A DNA stretch of 64,000 nucleotides from Guyanagaster necrorhizus (Eukaryota > Basidiomycota > Agaricomycetes > Agaricales > Physalacriaceae), in assembly GCF_019112545.1 (NCBI RefSeq), contig NW_025064958.1, positions 1 to 64,000 on the forward strand, given 5' to 3'. Position 1 is the first letter of the stretch; each line of letters starts with the position of its first letter. Positions 11,226 to 24,244 of the stretch are shown here, piece after piece. The position numbers and the translations under genes were made by a program. The notes beneath the pieces are model-generated. The model worked only from the letters and a program-made list of their open reading frames with translations, was not told the origin of the DNA and searched no databases.

Positions 11226-14200
11226 ATGATGGACGACGACATTCCCTCCAGCATACTGGACTGGTCTTCCGAAGATTCAGAATCAAGCTTCGAAGAATTT
11301 GGGAATTCAGGAAAGTATTCCGAGTCGCGGGAGAGGTCCCGAGCATCATTCGCAAAACCCAGACAAACGTCTCCTTATCCTTACGAGAATGTATCTGAGG
11401 AAGAGGCAAAAATGCCCTCCCGTGAGTCAACGCCTACGCGCCCACTTAGGAGAATATTTCCGTCTCTCTTTGGTGCCAGGAGGAACAATAGCACGTCTAC
11501 GGGGACCACTGGTATGAGCGCTCTTTCAAGTGTCGGTAGCTGTTCTGACAAATCATCTCAGTACGCCAGCAAGCGCCTGCTGAGGATCCACCATTTGAAG
11601 AAGCTGGGCCAACTGCGCTCGTTTGGCAGACATATGCTGACGAGAGTACGATATATGACACTGAAATGGTCGCCAATGAAAGGGACAAAGTCAATATCCT
11701 CCTCGTTTTTGTGAGTGGGTCAGGTCGATGTTACTATATTAAACGTTTACATATTATAGGCGGGATTGTTCTCGGCGGTCGTAAGCGCTTTCATTGTACA
11801 ATCCTCTTCGAATCTTCAGCCAGACTATGACAAACTGTCTGCATATCTGTTGTTCGACCTCGTAAATATACAACGCGCATTGGCAAATGGCACCTCGCTG
11901 GATGGTATCAGCACTTCAGGCGCAGATCCTGCGAGTCCTTTCATTCCAAAAACCTTGGACTCGTGCGTAAACGGGTTATGGTTCGCGAGTCTTACACTCA
12001 GTCTTGCCACCGCGTTGTTTGCGGTACTCGCTAATGAATGGCATTACCATTATCTATCACCTATCAGCGGGGACCCGCAGATTCGCAGTCGTATTCGACA
12101 GTTTCGTTATATGGGCCTTCGTCGCTGGCATGTCAGTGGTTTCATTGCTCTCTTGCCGTTGATGTTGCACCTATCCCTCGGTTTGTTTCTACTGGGCCTC
12201 GTTCTTTATCTTTTACCCCTGCAGCTGGTCATCGCGCTGCTGACGGGAGCCATAGCATTGTCGACTTTTGTGGTGTATGTCACTACCAACATGCTTCCGA
12301 TGATATACCCACAATGCCCGTACAAGACACCGGTATCATCTGTTTTGTACGCCATTTTCATTCGGATGCTTGGACAGTTCCCCACTGTCTTGAACGCGAT
12401 ATCATCATCTCTTTCGCCTCATCATCGCACCTTACAGCTCGTCGAACTCCAAGCGGCAGAAACGTCACATGCCGAATTCGACGTCGGAGCACTCCATTGG
12501 CTGTATACGGTATCGTCGAACTCGTACATGCGCCGTCTCGTTATCCAGGCTCTATCTGGATTGCCTGCTGACTGCGAACGGTTTGCATATAACCTCTTTG
12601 AATCTCACTGGCGTGAGATACGCGATGAGAAAGAAGATATGTTGATGGATTGTATGGAGAGAGTTCTGAACCGAGACGGGAGCTCTACTCGGTGGATTCC
12701 CAAGGATATTCCAGATATCGACCGTAGGGTCGAGCAGCTTCTCCGGCTGGAGATTCAATTTCCTCCCTTACGCCGAGAACCTCAGTTTGGAGGGTATGAT
12801 CTGGATCTCTCGAACAAGTACATTTACTTTGATGGCTTATCGATAACGCTATCCTCTCTCGAAGCCACACACATTCGAAAGCCTACACAGTTACCATCGC
12901 AGAAGCAAGTTGCCATGAATGCCTTATCCCACAATGATGTTCACCATCCTGTCGTCTGGAAGAGCCTATTCCTCCGTGCAGTTGATCAAGGATTATTTAG
13001 TCGCACGAGCGATACTGTACTCAACATCGATATGTGTTTCAACTTGGTAGCCTCCCTATTTCTCCCTGCTCGTCCTTCGTCTGCTTCGTGTAGCACCACT
13101 TTAGCGGATACCGCAGCTGAATGTTTTCCGGACGAAGTTCTCGACAATCTTCTCTCTTTCTTCGAAAATTTCGATCTGTATCAGGAGTCAATGGATCGTC
13201 GACCAAGGCTTCTTCTCTCAATCATGCGTCTCTTGGTGCTCAACTCGGAGCACTCCGAGTTAAATTTGATTGACGTACATTCGAGTCGACGTCGCTTCTT
13301 CCATTCTGATTCTACGATCGCCAAATATCGGCTGTTAATTGTCGCATTGTATGCGATCAGTAAAGGCATTCAAGATCCAGATATTGCTCCTTCTCCGTTC
13401 TGCCATCGCGGAGTATTCGAGGCGACACTCTCTTATATCACATCAGATTTGTTCATCGGAACTTCTGTGCGTTCTCAGAATGGATCAGAGTACGGGACCC
13501 TCGTTTGGACCTGCCGTGCTCACGCTCTTGCATGTGTAGCTTGGTTTATCGAGCGTGGCTCTGACTTTGGCGTCGTTGTACCTCTCTCTGAGTGGGCCAC
13601 GAGGGATGTGTTTTCTAATCTCCTTCGCGTCGTGGCCCAGAGTGACGAATACTATCAATACAACACCCAGCGCATTCCTTACCAGCGTTTTGGCTCTCTG
13701 TTTGGCGTAATCAGCTTTTTAGTGGGTCAGGGACTCTCGGGAGGGATCTGCCATGCATATGAAACTTTCCGGCAGGAAAGAAGTTTGCAGTATATCGCGC
13801 AGCACAGCACACTTCACATATGGTTTATTGAAGGACTGCAGGGCTATATCAATCTGCTTTTGGAGGCGACTAACGAGACGGTCACAGGGAATCACACAGG
13901 TATTCAGTCGGAGGTTCTTGAAATGCATATCGAAGACCTTCATCAAGCGCCCGTGATTCTGACAATTTGCATGAGCATCGCGCTCAATGGCATCCCACGA
14001 CGTCCTATCTTATCTGCCCTGGCTTCAATCGCTCCTGACCACCATGAATGGAATATATTGCTTGATTTCGTGGATTGGCACATAGATGACGACGCCTTCC
14101 TCGAGAGCTACTACTCTGACAGTCGCGAAGTAATACCGCCAGGTGATGCGAAACGTCTGAAGAAGAATCTGAAAGAGGTTGTTGATGTTCTGACCGACTG

Positions 14201-14300
14201 TGTTGGGACAGCAAAGGAACGCAATAGCAGCATCTACTGGGTAGGCGGCTGTTCTGAATCTTCCAATTTTCCGTCAACTGAAGACTTTAAAAGCCATTAA
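11226..14300 (+). CDS. DUF6535 domain membrane protein, intact
   Basis: Three exons give an uninterrupted frame of 992 codons (991 aa): 11,226-11,511, 11,562-11,710 and 11,760-14,300. The introns are 50 and 49 bp with GT..AG ends and consistent phases. The N-terminus is Ser/Glu-rich and probably disordered. The conserved part spans the second junction and reads VNILLVFAGLFSAVVSAFIVQ, followed by paired hydrophobic segments near LWFASLTLSLATALFAVLANEW and a helix pair around the LPLMLHLSLG region. The remaining ~650 residues look like an alpha-helical repeat. DUF6535 proteins are an abundant, uncharacterised agaricomycete family. Function is unknown, and location in an internal membrane or the plasma membrane is inferred. 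The first of two tandem ATGs is taken as start. It is the largest intact gene in a neighbourhood of pseudogenes. Confidence 0.85.
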
Positions 14301-15085
14301 TGAAGCCATACACTGGCACCGGGTCGTTGGAAACTCATCGTGGATCTCGATGGCGGAGGTGGAAGAAGAGAATACTCGGTTCTAGGAAGCTCGAAATGGG
14401 AGTCATGGAGAAGGATATCGAGCAAGGATAATTTGTAGCCTTGTACGAAAGGTCTGACAAATTGTTACAGTCAATCGGCCCGACGCTGGACACGATTAAA
14501 TTATGATCATCATTACATGGCACGGAACCGCTCGCGCGTGCCGGAAGGAAGTATAAAAGATGTGGCACTACGACATCCCTCAACTTGCTAAACCACCCAT
14601 ACCCCCCTTCAAGACGCGCTTACCCACTTGGAACAAGCCCGCCGTAGAACTTGAAAAACTTCTAAGTGGGAAGACAGTATTAGTAGCCCTCTCAAAAAAA
14701 CTCTCCTCTCCCAAAGCATAGGCACCACATAGAATACTTGAAGCACATTACAAGCAGACATAGCAACCAAGGCGATAATCGATCCCATCATCATATCATC
14801 ATATTTGATTTTGTGACTATATCCTTGACTTGTCCTTGATGTCAGAATGTTCGACTTTTAAGACCTTCTATTAGCCAACCAACGTGTTCCTATCCAGCGA
14901 GATCGATAACCAAGAATGTTAACATTGGACATGAGGACCACCAGCTTGATGAAAATGCCAGACTGGTTTAAGCATAGAACTCCAGATGTCTTTCTGTGAT
15001 GTGCAGTTTAGCATCACCAGCTTAATGTATGATATGATTCGACTTGTCTTTTCTTTCTACTTTCTGTGCCATCGTAGTACAGATA
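14301..15085. other. Intergenic, nothing recognised
   Basis: No coding motif or repeat seen. Confidence 0.4.
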
Positions 15086-15302
15086 TGTTGGGATTTTGCT
15101 GGAAAGTTCTAGAAAGGGCAATCCGGCATCATACCGAGAGTTGATGAGTAAGCTTGAGAGAAAGAGAATGTTGTAGTAAATTCTAGATACAAGCCTGGAG
15201 AGTATAAATACAAGCTCTGTAGGAGCTGTAGAATAACAAGTTCATACCATCTGGCCTTACCAGCCTGGAGTCTACCCTGCACATCACCGAGGATTTCCAA
15301 TA
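15086..15302 (-). mobile_element. Solo LTR, 217 bp, TSD AGATA
   Basis: This is the reverse-orientation partner of the 217-bp LTR at 24,023-24,239 and has the same length. It is flanked by AGATA at 15,081-15,085 and 15,303-15,307. On its own strand it would begin TATTGGAAATCC, the terminal TG having become TA. About eleven differences separate the two copies; all are transitions and five are CpG against TpG or CpA. Confidence 0.85.
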
Positions 15303-17384
15303 AGATACAGGAATAACCTACCCCACAGAGAATTCTTTTGGCCCGCAGAGAAAGGTATGAGTTTGATGGCTGATCGAATGGATACCCGCGACTGATCCGT
15401 GAATCCAATCCGATTAAGACGGGGCCGCACTTCTTTTGTTCTTTCCACCAGCTGTATCAGGCACTGCATTTTCAACGGCGCCTGGAAAAGAGGACCCTTG
15501 AAGAAGAGAGGCATCAAAAATGACTCTGGCCTATGCTGTGCTAAAGCACTGCCACCGGCCGTAAGTTTCGCATCCGTTGGCATATAATTTGGCTAAGGCC
15601 CCGTATCAGGTTTAGGCTCAGATTTGAATGACTATACGGCATGGTATCGCCTTAGAGATTCTTTTGGTGGACATATATGGATGAAGCGGCTCCTTTGTAT
15701 GGGAGTATGCTGGACGAATATCATAAGATTATTGATGCACTACTTATTTTTGTGCGTGCAGTTCTTTCCACTTACCAGGCTCGCGCTTACACTCATTTAG
15801 GCGGCTTTATTTTCCGCGTTAATGACAGCCTTTGTCATTCAAGCATCTCAGAACATGCAACCAGACTATTCCATTATCTCTGCCTGTCTACACCTCGAGC
15901 AGTTTCACGTTCTGCCATGTTTACGAGTTTCTGTTTAGTTACAATACCCAAAATGCGAGCTTGATGCAATCCATCCTTTGTTCCATCGCTCGACCCCACC
16001 GCACTCATGGCGCTCTATCTCATGCTCATCACCTTCTCTGTGGACGAGAATTATTATAAACGGGTCTGAAACTCCCGGCGTCAAATTTCCAGCCTTCTAC
16101 CTCTCCCTTTTCCATGACCTTCCTCTTAATATATACTGTGTACAGATTACAAGTTCATGGATCGTAATTTGGCTCCATCCACGGAACACCCATGCTCATG
16201 TCTCCCACCACTGCAGAGTCACAGAAAATGTTAGTGAATTTAGGGGACATCATCACACCTTTCACTAGTTCCCTTTTGGACCGAGGAATGGTGTACCACA
16301 TCGATGCGACTTCAATGTCATCAGTGTCGCATGGCACTGGTGGCAACGATGGAAGTGTGGGTCTCTCCGGGAATAACGCAAACAACAATCTGCACATGAA
16401 CCCCCCAGTGTACAGCTGGTATCCCAACCAGATTCACCAGATGCTGGAAAATGCCCTGCCAGTGAGTACCAGGGAGGAAGGGGTGCATGCCCAGAACCCA
16501 GTGGGGAGTCAGCCTCATTCCATAGTTCTGCCGCCACCACCTAGTGACACTGGGTTTGACATCTCTAGGATAGCTTGATATATTTCACATTTTGTGGATC
16601 TTGCAGGGCTGATAGCTAAGCTTCTGTGGTGCTCGTGCAGGTCTGCAGAGTGCATTTATATGCATATATTAAAAATGGAAGAATTATTCATGATGTAAGC
16701 TAGAATTTGCCTGAGTAGCATGTATATTGTGTGGAGAGGATCGTCGTGAAATTACTTCTTCACAGGCGTGGCGTTAAGTGTGAGTACTTAAGGTTGTTCA
16801 CCAGTCCGTCTTCTTTTCTCTTCAACCCCCACTCGTCATACCACAGTCTGTCTTAGTCCTTCACGGGTACGTTTGTATTTCGTTGCGCTTCCTAGGGCCC
16901 GTTTGGCTAACAACTCTGTGGAAAAGATACGCCCAAAATGCAACCATCTTCAGCAAACGCGTTGGTTTTCTAATATAAGATCTGAGAGAAGCCGCTGTTA
17001 ACATCATGCTTCTTTAGCTCGGATCTCTTCGAAAAGAGTGCGGCAAGGACATCGAATTAGATTCTCGAACCCATGGATGTTTGTATTATATTTTTGAGAC
17101 TGTAGCGATGCTGGAAAAAAATATAATCCCTTTTTTGCTACTCTGTCATTGACTTTTTCAAGCATCCAGTGCAAGAAACGGAAGGAATCGCGAAGCACAT
17201 CTTGTCTGCATTGGCCATTTTTGGATATGTCCCTGGATTTGCATATAAAAATCTCAGGCAAATCAGGATTTCTTCGCCAAAAATAAGACAAGATCAAGGA
17301 TCCCCTATCGGGAGTTTTTGTGCAAAGGGGGCAGAAACTTCCCTCGAGCCACCTCCTGCAGTAACCAACACCATCGATCTTCAG
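15303..17384. other. No recognised gene; one 128-codon open frame
   Basis: The plus-strand frame 16,192-16,578 is open for 128 codons with a Gly/Asn-rich middle and PPPP near the end. It has no family signature and could be a small gene or chance. The rest holds nothing I can name. Confidence 0.3.
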
Positions 17385-18505
17385 ATGGATGACTGCCTGT
17401 ATGATGACTTCCGGCCTCTGCAGATGGAGGATGTCCCATCTTCGTTGCTTGGGGATTTATATGAGATAGAGAGTCCAACCCAACCTTCATTTGCTTTTTC
17501 TCAGGACTATCCATACAACTACCTCTCCGACTTCGATTCCGTGAAGAATGAAGCCTCTTTGACGCCGACGCCTTTGGAATACCACTTCTCCGAAGGACAT
17601 AGCCCTTACGTCCTGTCAACGGCCGACTCGCCCTTCCTTTCTAGCCACACAGAACCTTTTCTCTCGGACGTTCCCTTGTATTCTCCCGCGACACCATCCA
17701 CCTCACTGGAGCCGGACTCCGATTCGCAACTCTTAGAACTGCCTATCTTCGTCACTGTATCGGATCTCACGTCTTCTTCATCGCCCTCAGTATCGTCTTC
17801 ATCCTTTCCGGAGGATTTTCCTGACCCATCGCTTTCTACTGAGGCGGAAGCACAACCCGCTCATCAGGACCTCTCGCCATCTAGGGACAAGCGTAAATGT
17901 CTACAATCGGACTTGCAGGCGTCTTCAGCTTCTAACTCGGGCACGGAGTTTTTGAGCCATTCACCACGGTTGAGATCCGAATTCTTCTATCACAAAGACG
18001 ACGAATCGGATTCTGATATGGTCTACCACCCTAGTCCAGGACCCTCGATCCCCAAAAAGAGGACTCGGTCAACCAGGACGACGAAGTACTTTGGTGAGAA
18101 GGATGGCAGAGGCGACGAGCTGCAGTTTGTTGCAGATGGCAGTAAGAAAAGTCGCGGAAGGAAAGTTCCTGTTGCTCCGAAGTTCCGTCAAGATGATCAG
18201 GCTAAAGCAGAGTCTCACACGGTGCTTCCATCGATTCCGTTCGACGTGAATCTGGCAGGCGCTCCCAACAAGGACACGAGGCGATATGTTTGCACTTACG
18301 AAGGATGTGGAAAGTGCTTCACTCGAGGCCCGAATCTGAGAGGCATGTTAAGAGTCTGCATTTAGTCGAGAAGCGTGCGCTCGACCTTTTCTCTCTTCGG
18401 CTCCAGTGCTCACAGTTCCATAGCTCATGAATGTCCACAAGAACGCTGCAAGAAGTCTTTCAGCAGGAAAGACAATCTAAAGCACCATATGGGTATCTCC
18501 CATTG
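17385..18505 (+). CDS. C2H2 zinc-finger transcription factor, frame broken in finger 1
   Basis: An ATG at 17,385 (MDDCLYDDFRPLQ) opens a Ser/Pro/Asp-rich N-terminal half that looks like an activation region. It is followed by basic stretches (PKKRTRSTRTTK and KKSRGRKVP) suited to nuclear import. Near 18,285-18,345 the sequence reads RRYVCTYEGCGKCFTRGPNLR, the first half of a C2H2 finger. The required His pair (RHVKSLH) is present but one base out of frame, so the open frame stops at 18,363. A second finger, CPQERCKKSFSRKDNLKHHM, follows at about 18,428-18,495, possibly after an intron starting at a GTGCGC near 18,379. Two adjacent fingers of this spacing are common in fungal regulators. Either a one-base deletion has disabled DNA binding or the base is a sequencing error; no GT..AG intron resolves it. 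Confidence 0.6.
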
Positions 18506-19800
18506 AGCCAATTGTCTCTCGTGTCGCGCGTTTTTCCTCATATACATGTAACAATTTCTCTGTACTCGCTTTATAATGCATGCCACGAATATTCATGATT
18601 CACATTGACTTACAAACTGTTGCAGACAAGAAGAATTCTCTCCAATTCGGAGTCCCTGAAATGAGAAATGATTTATTTTCGTGAAGTCTCACCTGCGCAC
18701 ATGAAGCCAGTTGGCTGTGATGTCGCTAGTCCGGCTCTGAGATAACAAGCTCATCTAATTGTGGCCTACGCCGAAAAGGATCAGATCTTGAGCCTTGTCA
18801 TCTACGGGTCGAGTTGTATGAGCAGGTATCGGGGATCCATTGTCAGCCGATATGGGATTCTGCTTGGATGTCGAATATCGGTGAGCCTCGAATCGTGGAA
18901 TGGTTTTCGCATGTACATACGACTGGTGAGGCCAAGGAGGAAGCAATCTGATTTCTGTAATTCTGGATGATGTCCTGGGGAGGAATAGTTCTTTTCTTGC
19001 CGGCAGCCGACGGGCCTGCTGCGAGGGCAGTAGTATTTAATTTGTTCTTAGGCTGTGAAAATTAAAAGATGACTTTTACCAAAAAAAAAATGGGGCCAAT
19101 GAGACCGCAGAGATTCGAGAACAAGCCCCCCTAAGTAAAGCGTCAGTGCAAGAAACTCAGAGATGATCTTCTGACCAACAACCACAAGAATAATTTTCGG
19201 TGTAGATGCGTTGAGACACTCCAGGGAAATGAAATCTTTCTTTCATTTCGTTCAGTCAATGTATTGAGCAACGATGGTTGTTGGCAGGAGCGATCAACTG
19301 CGGCAGGCCGCTTTCCGGCCGCAGCATAGTTTATCCCTTCTCTTTTCGACCGAGGACGGCAGAGCGTTGTTCGTCGTGCATTCGTATGCTCTGGGCGAAT
19401 TAAATTTGGATTCATCTCAACCTGTCCGCTTTCTAGCTTTCTCACTATATCTCAAGCTAGTTGTAGTAGCACTTTTCTTTCTGGGAACGGGCCATTGCAC
19501 TCGCCACTCGTAGCGTCATAATACTCGTCAACGATCCACAACATGGCTTATATTTGGATTGCATTGATGACTAGGTGGAGTCACTTTTTTCGGCGAAGCT
19601 GAGCATTATATGCCCGATCCTCAACGCCGGCAAGTTTCCTCCTAGTCCAAAAAATCACCACATCACTCATTTGTTCCACAGCCACACAAACTTTGGCAAC
19701 AAGTCGGCTGTTGGGGAAACCTTTCGGACTCCGCTACAAAAAAATCTTCCTTCAAAATCGGGACTGCTGTAGTTTGTGAACCCGACAGCACGGACATCAT
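18506..19800. other. Intergenic, nothing recognised
   Basis: Includes an A-run near 19,080. No recognisable coding motif. Confidence 0.4.
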
Positions 19801-20870
19801 TTGAAAACGAACGCTCCATCAGTCGTACAGGAATGCGTAGAAGAAGATTGCGCCCCTGTATTCCCTCTCGAGTTTGACCCTAATGATCATTCCGAGACGC
19901 AGAAATACTGCGACGCACTCGCGCATTACCGCCGACAAGCTTTCTTGAACCCTGGCTTGACTTTCGACCATAACACCTCGAAGCCGTCCTTCCAGCTCTC
20001 CGTTCCGTCCCTTGCCTCTCTTCGCTCTGCAGGGAGGCAATTTCCAACCTGTGCTGCCAACTGGTATCTAGAAACAACCAGACCGGTTTTCCCAGGTCTG
20101 GGTGGCGGATGTGAAGAGAGGTAACACGTCCTATGGTCGTATTCTACTTGAATGCTTTCAGGCGTCTTCGCTGCGGCACCCGGAACCATCGTGGGCTGAT
20201 CCTACCAGTGAATACGAATGTCCGAGAAATCTAGCTGGTGTCGAGAATCTGGTGTCCAACGCGCTCGAGAATGTTCAGGGCTTAGCTATTCCGTAGTGTT
20301 ATGGGAAACATAAGGTATGCCTCTACTTTGTAGTATTCGTACTGCTGATTTACTATGCATAGTTGGCAATGCCCCATGGAGAGTCTACCCATGTGATTCT
20401 CATGGAGTATATCAAAGGAACAACTCTCGCTCAGCTACAAGACAAGTATCCGAGCCACGATACCCCTCGATATAATCCCTTGCCTCAGAAGTCCTATAGT
20501 GAATGGCTCGATATGGCGAAAGAGCTCGTAAGCGCTCCTCCATCATTTTGACGATTTTGTCACCGATGATTCCTCAGTACATTTCAGCGCTAAGAGGCAT
20601 GTATGTCTGCAATTTCCGAGCGTAAAGTAATACACTGCGACCTCAAACAGGAGAAATATGATGATCGCATCTACGACATCCCTGAAGCAGGTCGTGTACA
20701 TCGACTTTGCATTTGCAGAGCTGAATGCGCGTCAGGACCTCATCGATGCCCATTAGAACTGTTATCGCTCCGTGGAATTGCTGACAGGCTGCTCAGTCAG
20801 CATAGGAAAGACTTTGAGCACTGGGCGATGAAGAATTCTCCTCGAGGCTTGACGTATCCGGGTTGAGGCT
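19801..20870 (+). pseudogene. Kinase-like protein relic, copy 1
   Basis: Fragments occur in kinase-fold order but in changing frames. A leader ends AGRQFPTC, then come IPYCYGKHK (about 20,288), the hinge-like HVILMEYIKGTTLAQLQ (about 20,390), the catalytic-loop-like VIHCDLKQE (about 20,627) and a metal-loop-like VVYIDFAFAELN (about 20,692). HxDLK plus IDF suggests an atypical protein-kinase or aminoglycoside-phosphotransferase-like fold. A stop follows directly in the IPY region, and the frame changes between HCDLK and YIDF, so a full product is unlikely. A similar copy begins about 150 bases downstream, so this is a tandem pair. Family function is not known to me. Confidence 0.5.
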
Positions 20871-20994
20871 CATGTTTATCTGCTCTACTACAGGCCCTCG
20901 CAATCGTTGTTTCACCTGAGATACATCTCTTGTTCATAACTCTAATGATATACATTTACTACGCTATATTTCACTATCTCTTCCATTCTGTGCA

Positions 20995-21960
20995 GTGGAA
21001 GACTATCGCGGCTTGTTAACGGATTCGACATTTGTTGAGAAATGCGCTTCAATCCGCTCTTGCGGAGGGTTTGCTTCAGTTCACTCTGGAAACTCCCCTT
21101 CAGAGCGGGACGAACTGGTGGTCCCAAGTCTGGATGACCGAGGTCCAGAAGCGCGGTCGGACTGTGTCGCTCGGAAGCATCGTGTTGAAGATCTTCCAAC
21201 CACCTCTTCTCCCGTCTCCCTACTTGGGTGACCAGAGATATGTAACCGTCGAGTGTCCGAACCCTAGACGATTGGCGCGGATCGAGAATTTGGCTTATAC
21301 CGAGTTGGGATCGCTACAAGGATCTGTGATACCGTATTATTATGGGCTCCATAAGGCGAGTTTCGATCATTACTAGAAGGATTTGTATTCCTGGCGAGCT
21401 GATTATTCCATAACTAACAATGCCGAATGGAGAGAAAGCTCGTGTGCTGCTTCTGGAGTATATTGAAGGAAAACCAGCAATGGAGTGGCTTGAAACTTAT
21501 ACCTTCCATGACAAAGGTCCGCCACTCAGTGCAATATTGGATACAGATTATCTTCTCAAGGCAAAAAAACTCCTCAGTGCCTTGGTTGTTTTTTCCTTCG
21601 GATTATCATCTCGAGTCCGTTCTCACACTTTGCGACCAGTACATTTCGATGATCCGTTGTTTCAGCCAGATAAATGCACAGGGTGTCATTCATCACGATA
21701 ATTATCACCAAGGACTGGGAAGTCGTCGTTATTGACTTTGAGGGGAGGGGGCCCGTCTTTTTATGTCCTCAGGAGGTTAATAAGGGAAGCGACGCTTTTA
21801 CCGCTCTCGATATCTAATTCTCTTGCTGTGACAATCACTACAGGGTGTTACAGAAGTGGACCGATACGGGCCTTCCGGACGGTTTGATGAGGCCTCGACA
21901 TTTCTACTTTCCTAATGATTGATTGAAAAGTGAACAGAGAGTTTCGGAGAGTAGAGATAC
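20995..21960 (+). pseudogene. Kinase-like protein relic, copy 2
   Basis: It resembles copy 1 in order and wording: GSIVLKIFQPPLLP (beta-3 Lys region), NPRRLARIENLAYTEL, VIPYYYGLHK, then an intron-like break, ARVLLLEYIEG (hinge), VIHHDII (catalytic loop with His in place of the second residue) and VVVIDFEGRG. The segments lie in at least three frames. The catalytic loop keeps the Asp, but the usual Lys two residues on is not evident. Duplicated, decaying kinase-like genes in tandem are common in agaricomycetes. I cannot assign a substrate. Confidence 0.5.
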
Positions 21961-24022
21961 AGATTAATATTTATGAATTGAGCTGATTTGAAATGCAACC
22001 GAAAACTTGATATCGCCTCCGGGCTGTTAGATATGTAGTCAGAGACTCACAGTGGTCTTATGTCAAAGCTGGCTTTATCATACTTCTCCTTCATGTACAA
22101 TGATGGCAGGTGGGAAGTTACCTGGAGAGCTTCAAGCCGTATGAGAAACTATTGTAGAAAAGAGTGTCAAAAAATTACTCAGTTTCATTCGCAGATTCTT
22201 TCAAAGGCAGCCGTCGAGTGACATTTTCTTTGTGAAGAAATTCCGCCGTTGTTGGGAAAGATCGCTTTCCGTTCGTGTTTGGCGAGTCTGTGTTTTATTG
22301 CTTGTTCAAGTTGTCTGTACTCTCTCTGCATTATTTCTCTTGACCACATTATGAACAACAAAATATATCGGAGTGGTGCATTTATCACGGCTTTTGGTGT
22401 AGCTGTTTCATTGCGTACTACATTGTAGCGAATGACCTCAGTTCGACTCTGAGAACATCCATTCTTGGAGAAACTTCATCCTTCCTTTTTATGTAAAGAA
22501 CTAAGATCGTAGATTAGATCCAGATTCACCAGGAGGCCATTGTTGGACCTCGAATAATCACTTGATTCAGATGCAAACACTCTTAAAGACAAGCCTGAGG
22601 CGATATTTTCCTTGTCGTCTCGTCTCGCCTGTCCAGCTTCGCTCTGTTGTACTGCCTGCGACCATTCGATTACCACGCACTACTCCATCGTGCCCGCCGA
22701 CAATAACGACGGGGGAGAATAAGGACATGTACAATTGGTCCATAGCTGAGGGGAAAATCCAGGGGATGGTAACGCGTATGCGTCGCAGCTTGTACTTGAG
22801 AGAGGATATACGGAACTGTACGAACTACAGATTCATACACGAACGTTAGCTCCGTTCGTGAGGATGCTAGACCTACTCGCGGAGAGATCGGCAGTATACC
22901 TCACAGATGGACTTACTCGACCTTTGCTCTTTCGGTCCAGCATATCGCATGGGGGTTACGAGGGCAGATATCGAGACTCGATGAGATATGAAATCCTAGG
23001 AGAGGTGAAGTTAGATCTTAGGCTGATCCATATATACCGAGCTTGGTTGGTTCGTATCATCGACCCTTACGAATACCTTCGGCGACCGTCATTGTGATGG
23101 CCCATCATCGTCGAAGCTATACAACTTTCTGCTAAAAGCATTGTCTCGAAGCCTGAAGAAAGCTTAAGAGAGGGTGGAAATGGAGAGCAGTCGAATACCT
23201 TTTTTTATGATTCAATGTCCGCGATCAGGCTGTCGTTAGACCGCCTTTCTTTCTTTCTAATTTCGAGTCTTGATGGCGGAACTCATGAGTCACATGGCCA
23301 ATGGCCTTTGTAGCAAGGCTCGCTTTTGACAGGGTAGTGACTAGGATATGTCACGCGAGAATCTGCCCAGGCCGTTCTCCTTAGGTGTGCGCCAGCTTCT
23401 CGAAGCTAAAGAATAGCTGGTCATCGTCCTCACCGTTAGTTACGACAAATTCCTGCTCTACAGGTTGGGATCTCTGCTCTTTGGGTGGAACGAATTCTCT
23501 TTCATAAAAAGATCGTCGTTCATCGGGACATCTGGATAGGATCACAATTGAGGACATCGGTATTGAGGTGGTGTGGGGGGGCACTCTACTCTGGAACCGC
23601 TCCCAACTCCATTGGGTAACACCACAGGCTCCAGAGCGGGACATGAGTTTGCTAGACGACGTGCGCAGGCAAACTCAGTAACCACCATCAAGTGGCTAGA
23701 GTGGCTGGTTTTTGACGACGTCGATCCTGAATCGTTTAGGCAGAGTGAACCTATCGTTGAGCTCCTGCTCCTCTTTCTTTGCCCCAGGATTATTTGCATT
23801 ACGACACGAAGAGCTTTGCATTCGGGAACAATGGCATGCCAACATTCCTCTCTTCCCTCTCCCTCGATCTCGATGGGGGTATATGACTGTGGCACTTCGT
23901 AGCGTCGACATCCTCTTCATCAGTAGGCATCCTGTATTTGAAAATATTGTGTTGCCGCTGGAGGAAGAACGTGGTCATTGTCACTTCCAAGAACCTGCAA
24001 TTGACAGTTGTTCAGCACTTAT
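21961..24022. other. No recognised gene
   Basis: Open frames at 22,562-23,097 and 23,573-24,041 (plus) and at 23,542-23,895 (minus) are long enough to notice but carry no domain I can name. CpG content is normal. Confidence 0.35.
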
Positions 24023-24239
24023 TGTTGGAAATCCTCAGTGATGCGCAGGGTAGACTCCAGGCTGGTAAGGCCAGATGGTATGAACTTGTTATTCTACAGC
24101 TTCTACAGAGCTCGTATTTATACTCTCCAGGCTTGTATCTAGAATTTACTACAACATTCTCTTTCTCTCGAGCTTACTCATTAACTTTCGGCATGATGCC
24201 AGATTGCCCTTTCTAGAACTTTCCAGCAAAATCCCAACA
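24023..24239 (+). mobile_element. Solo LTR, 217 bp, TSD CTTAT
   Basis: It begins TGTTGGAAATCC and ends AAAATCCCAACA. It is flanked by CTTAT at 24,018-24,022 and 24,240-24,244. It is the inverted partner of 15,086-15,302, with no indel between them. A TATTTATACTC stretch in the middle could be the LTR promoter. Confidence 0.88.
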
Positions 24240-24244
24240 CTTAT

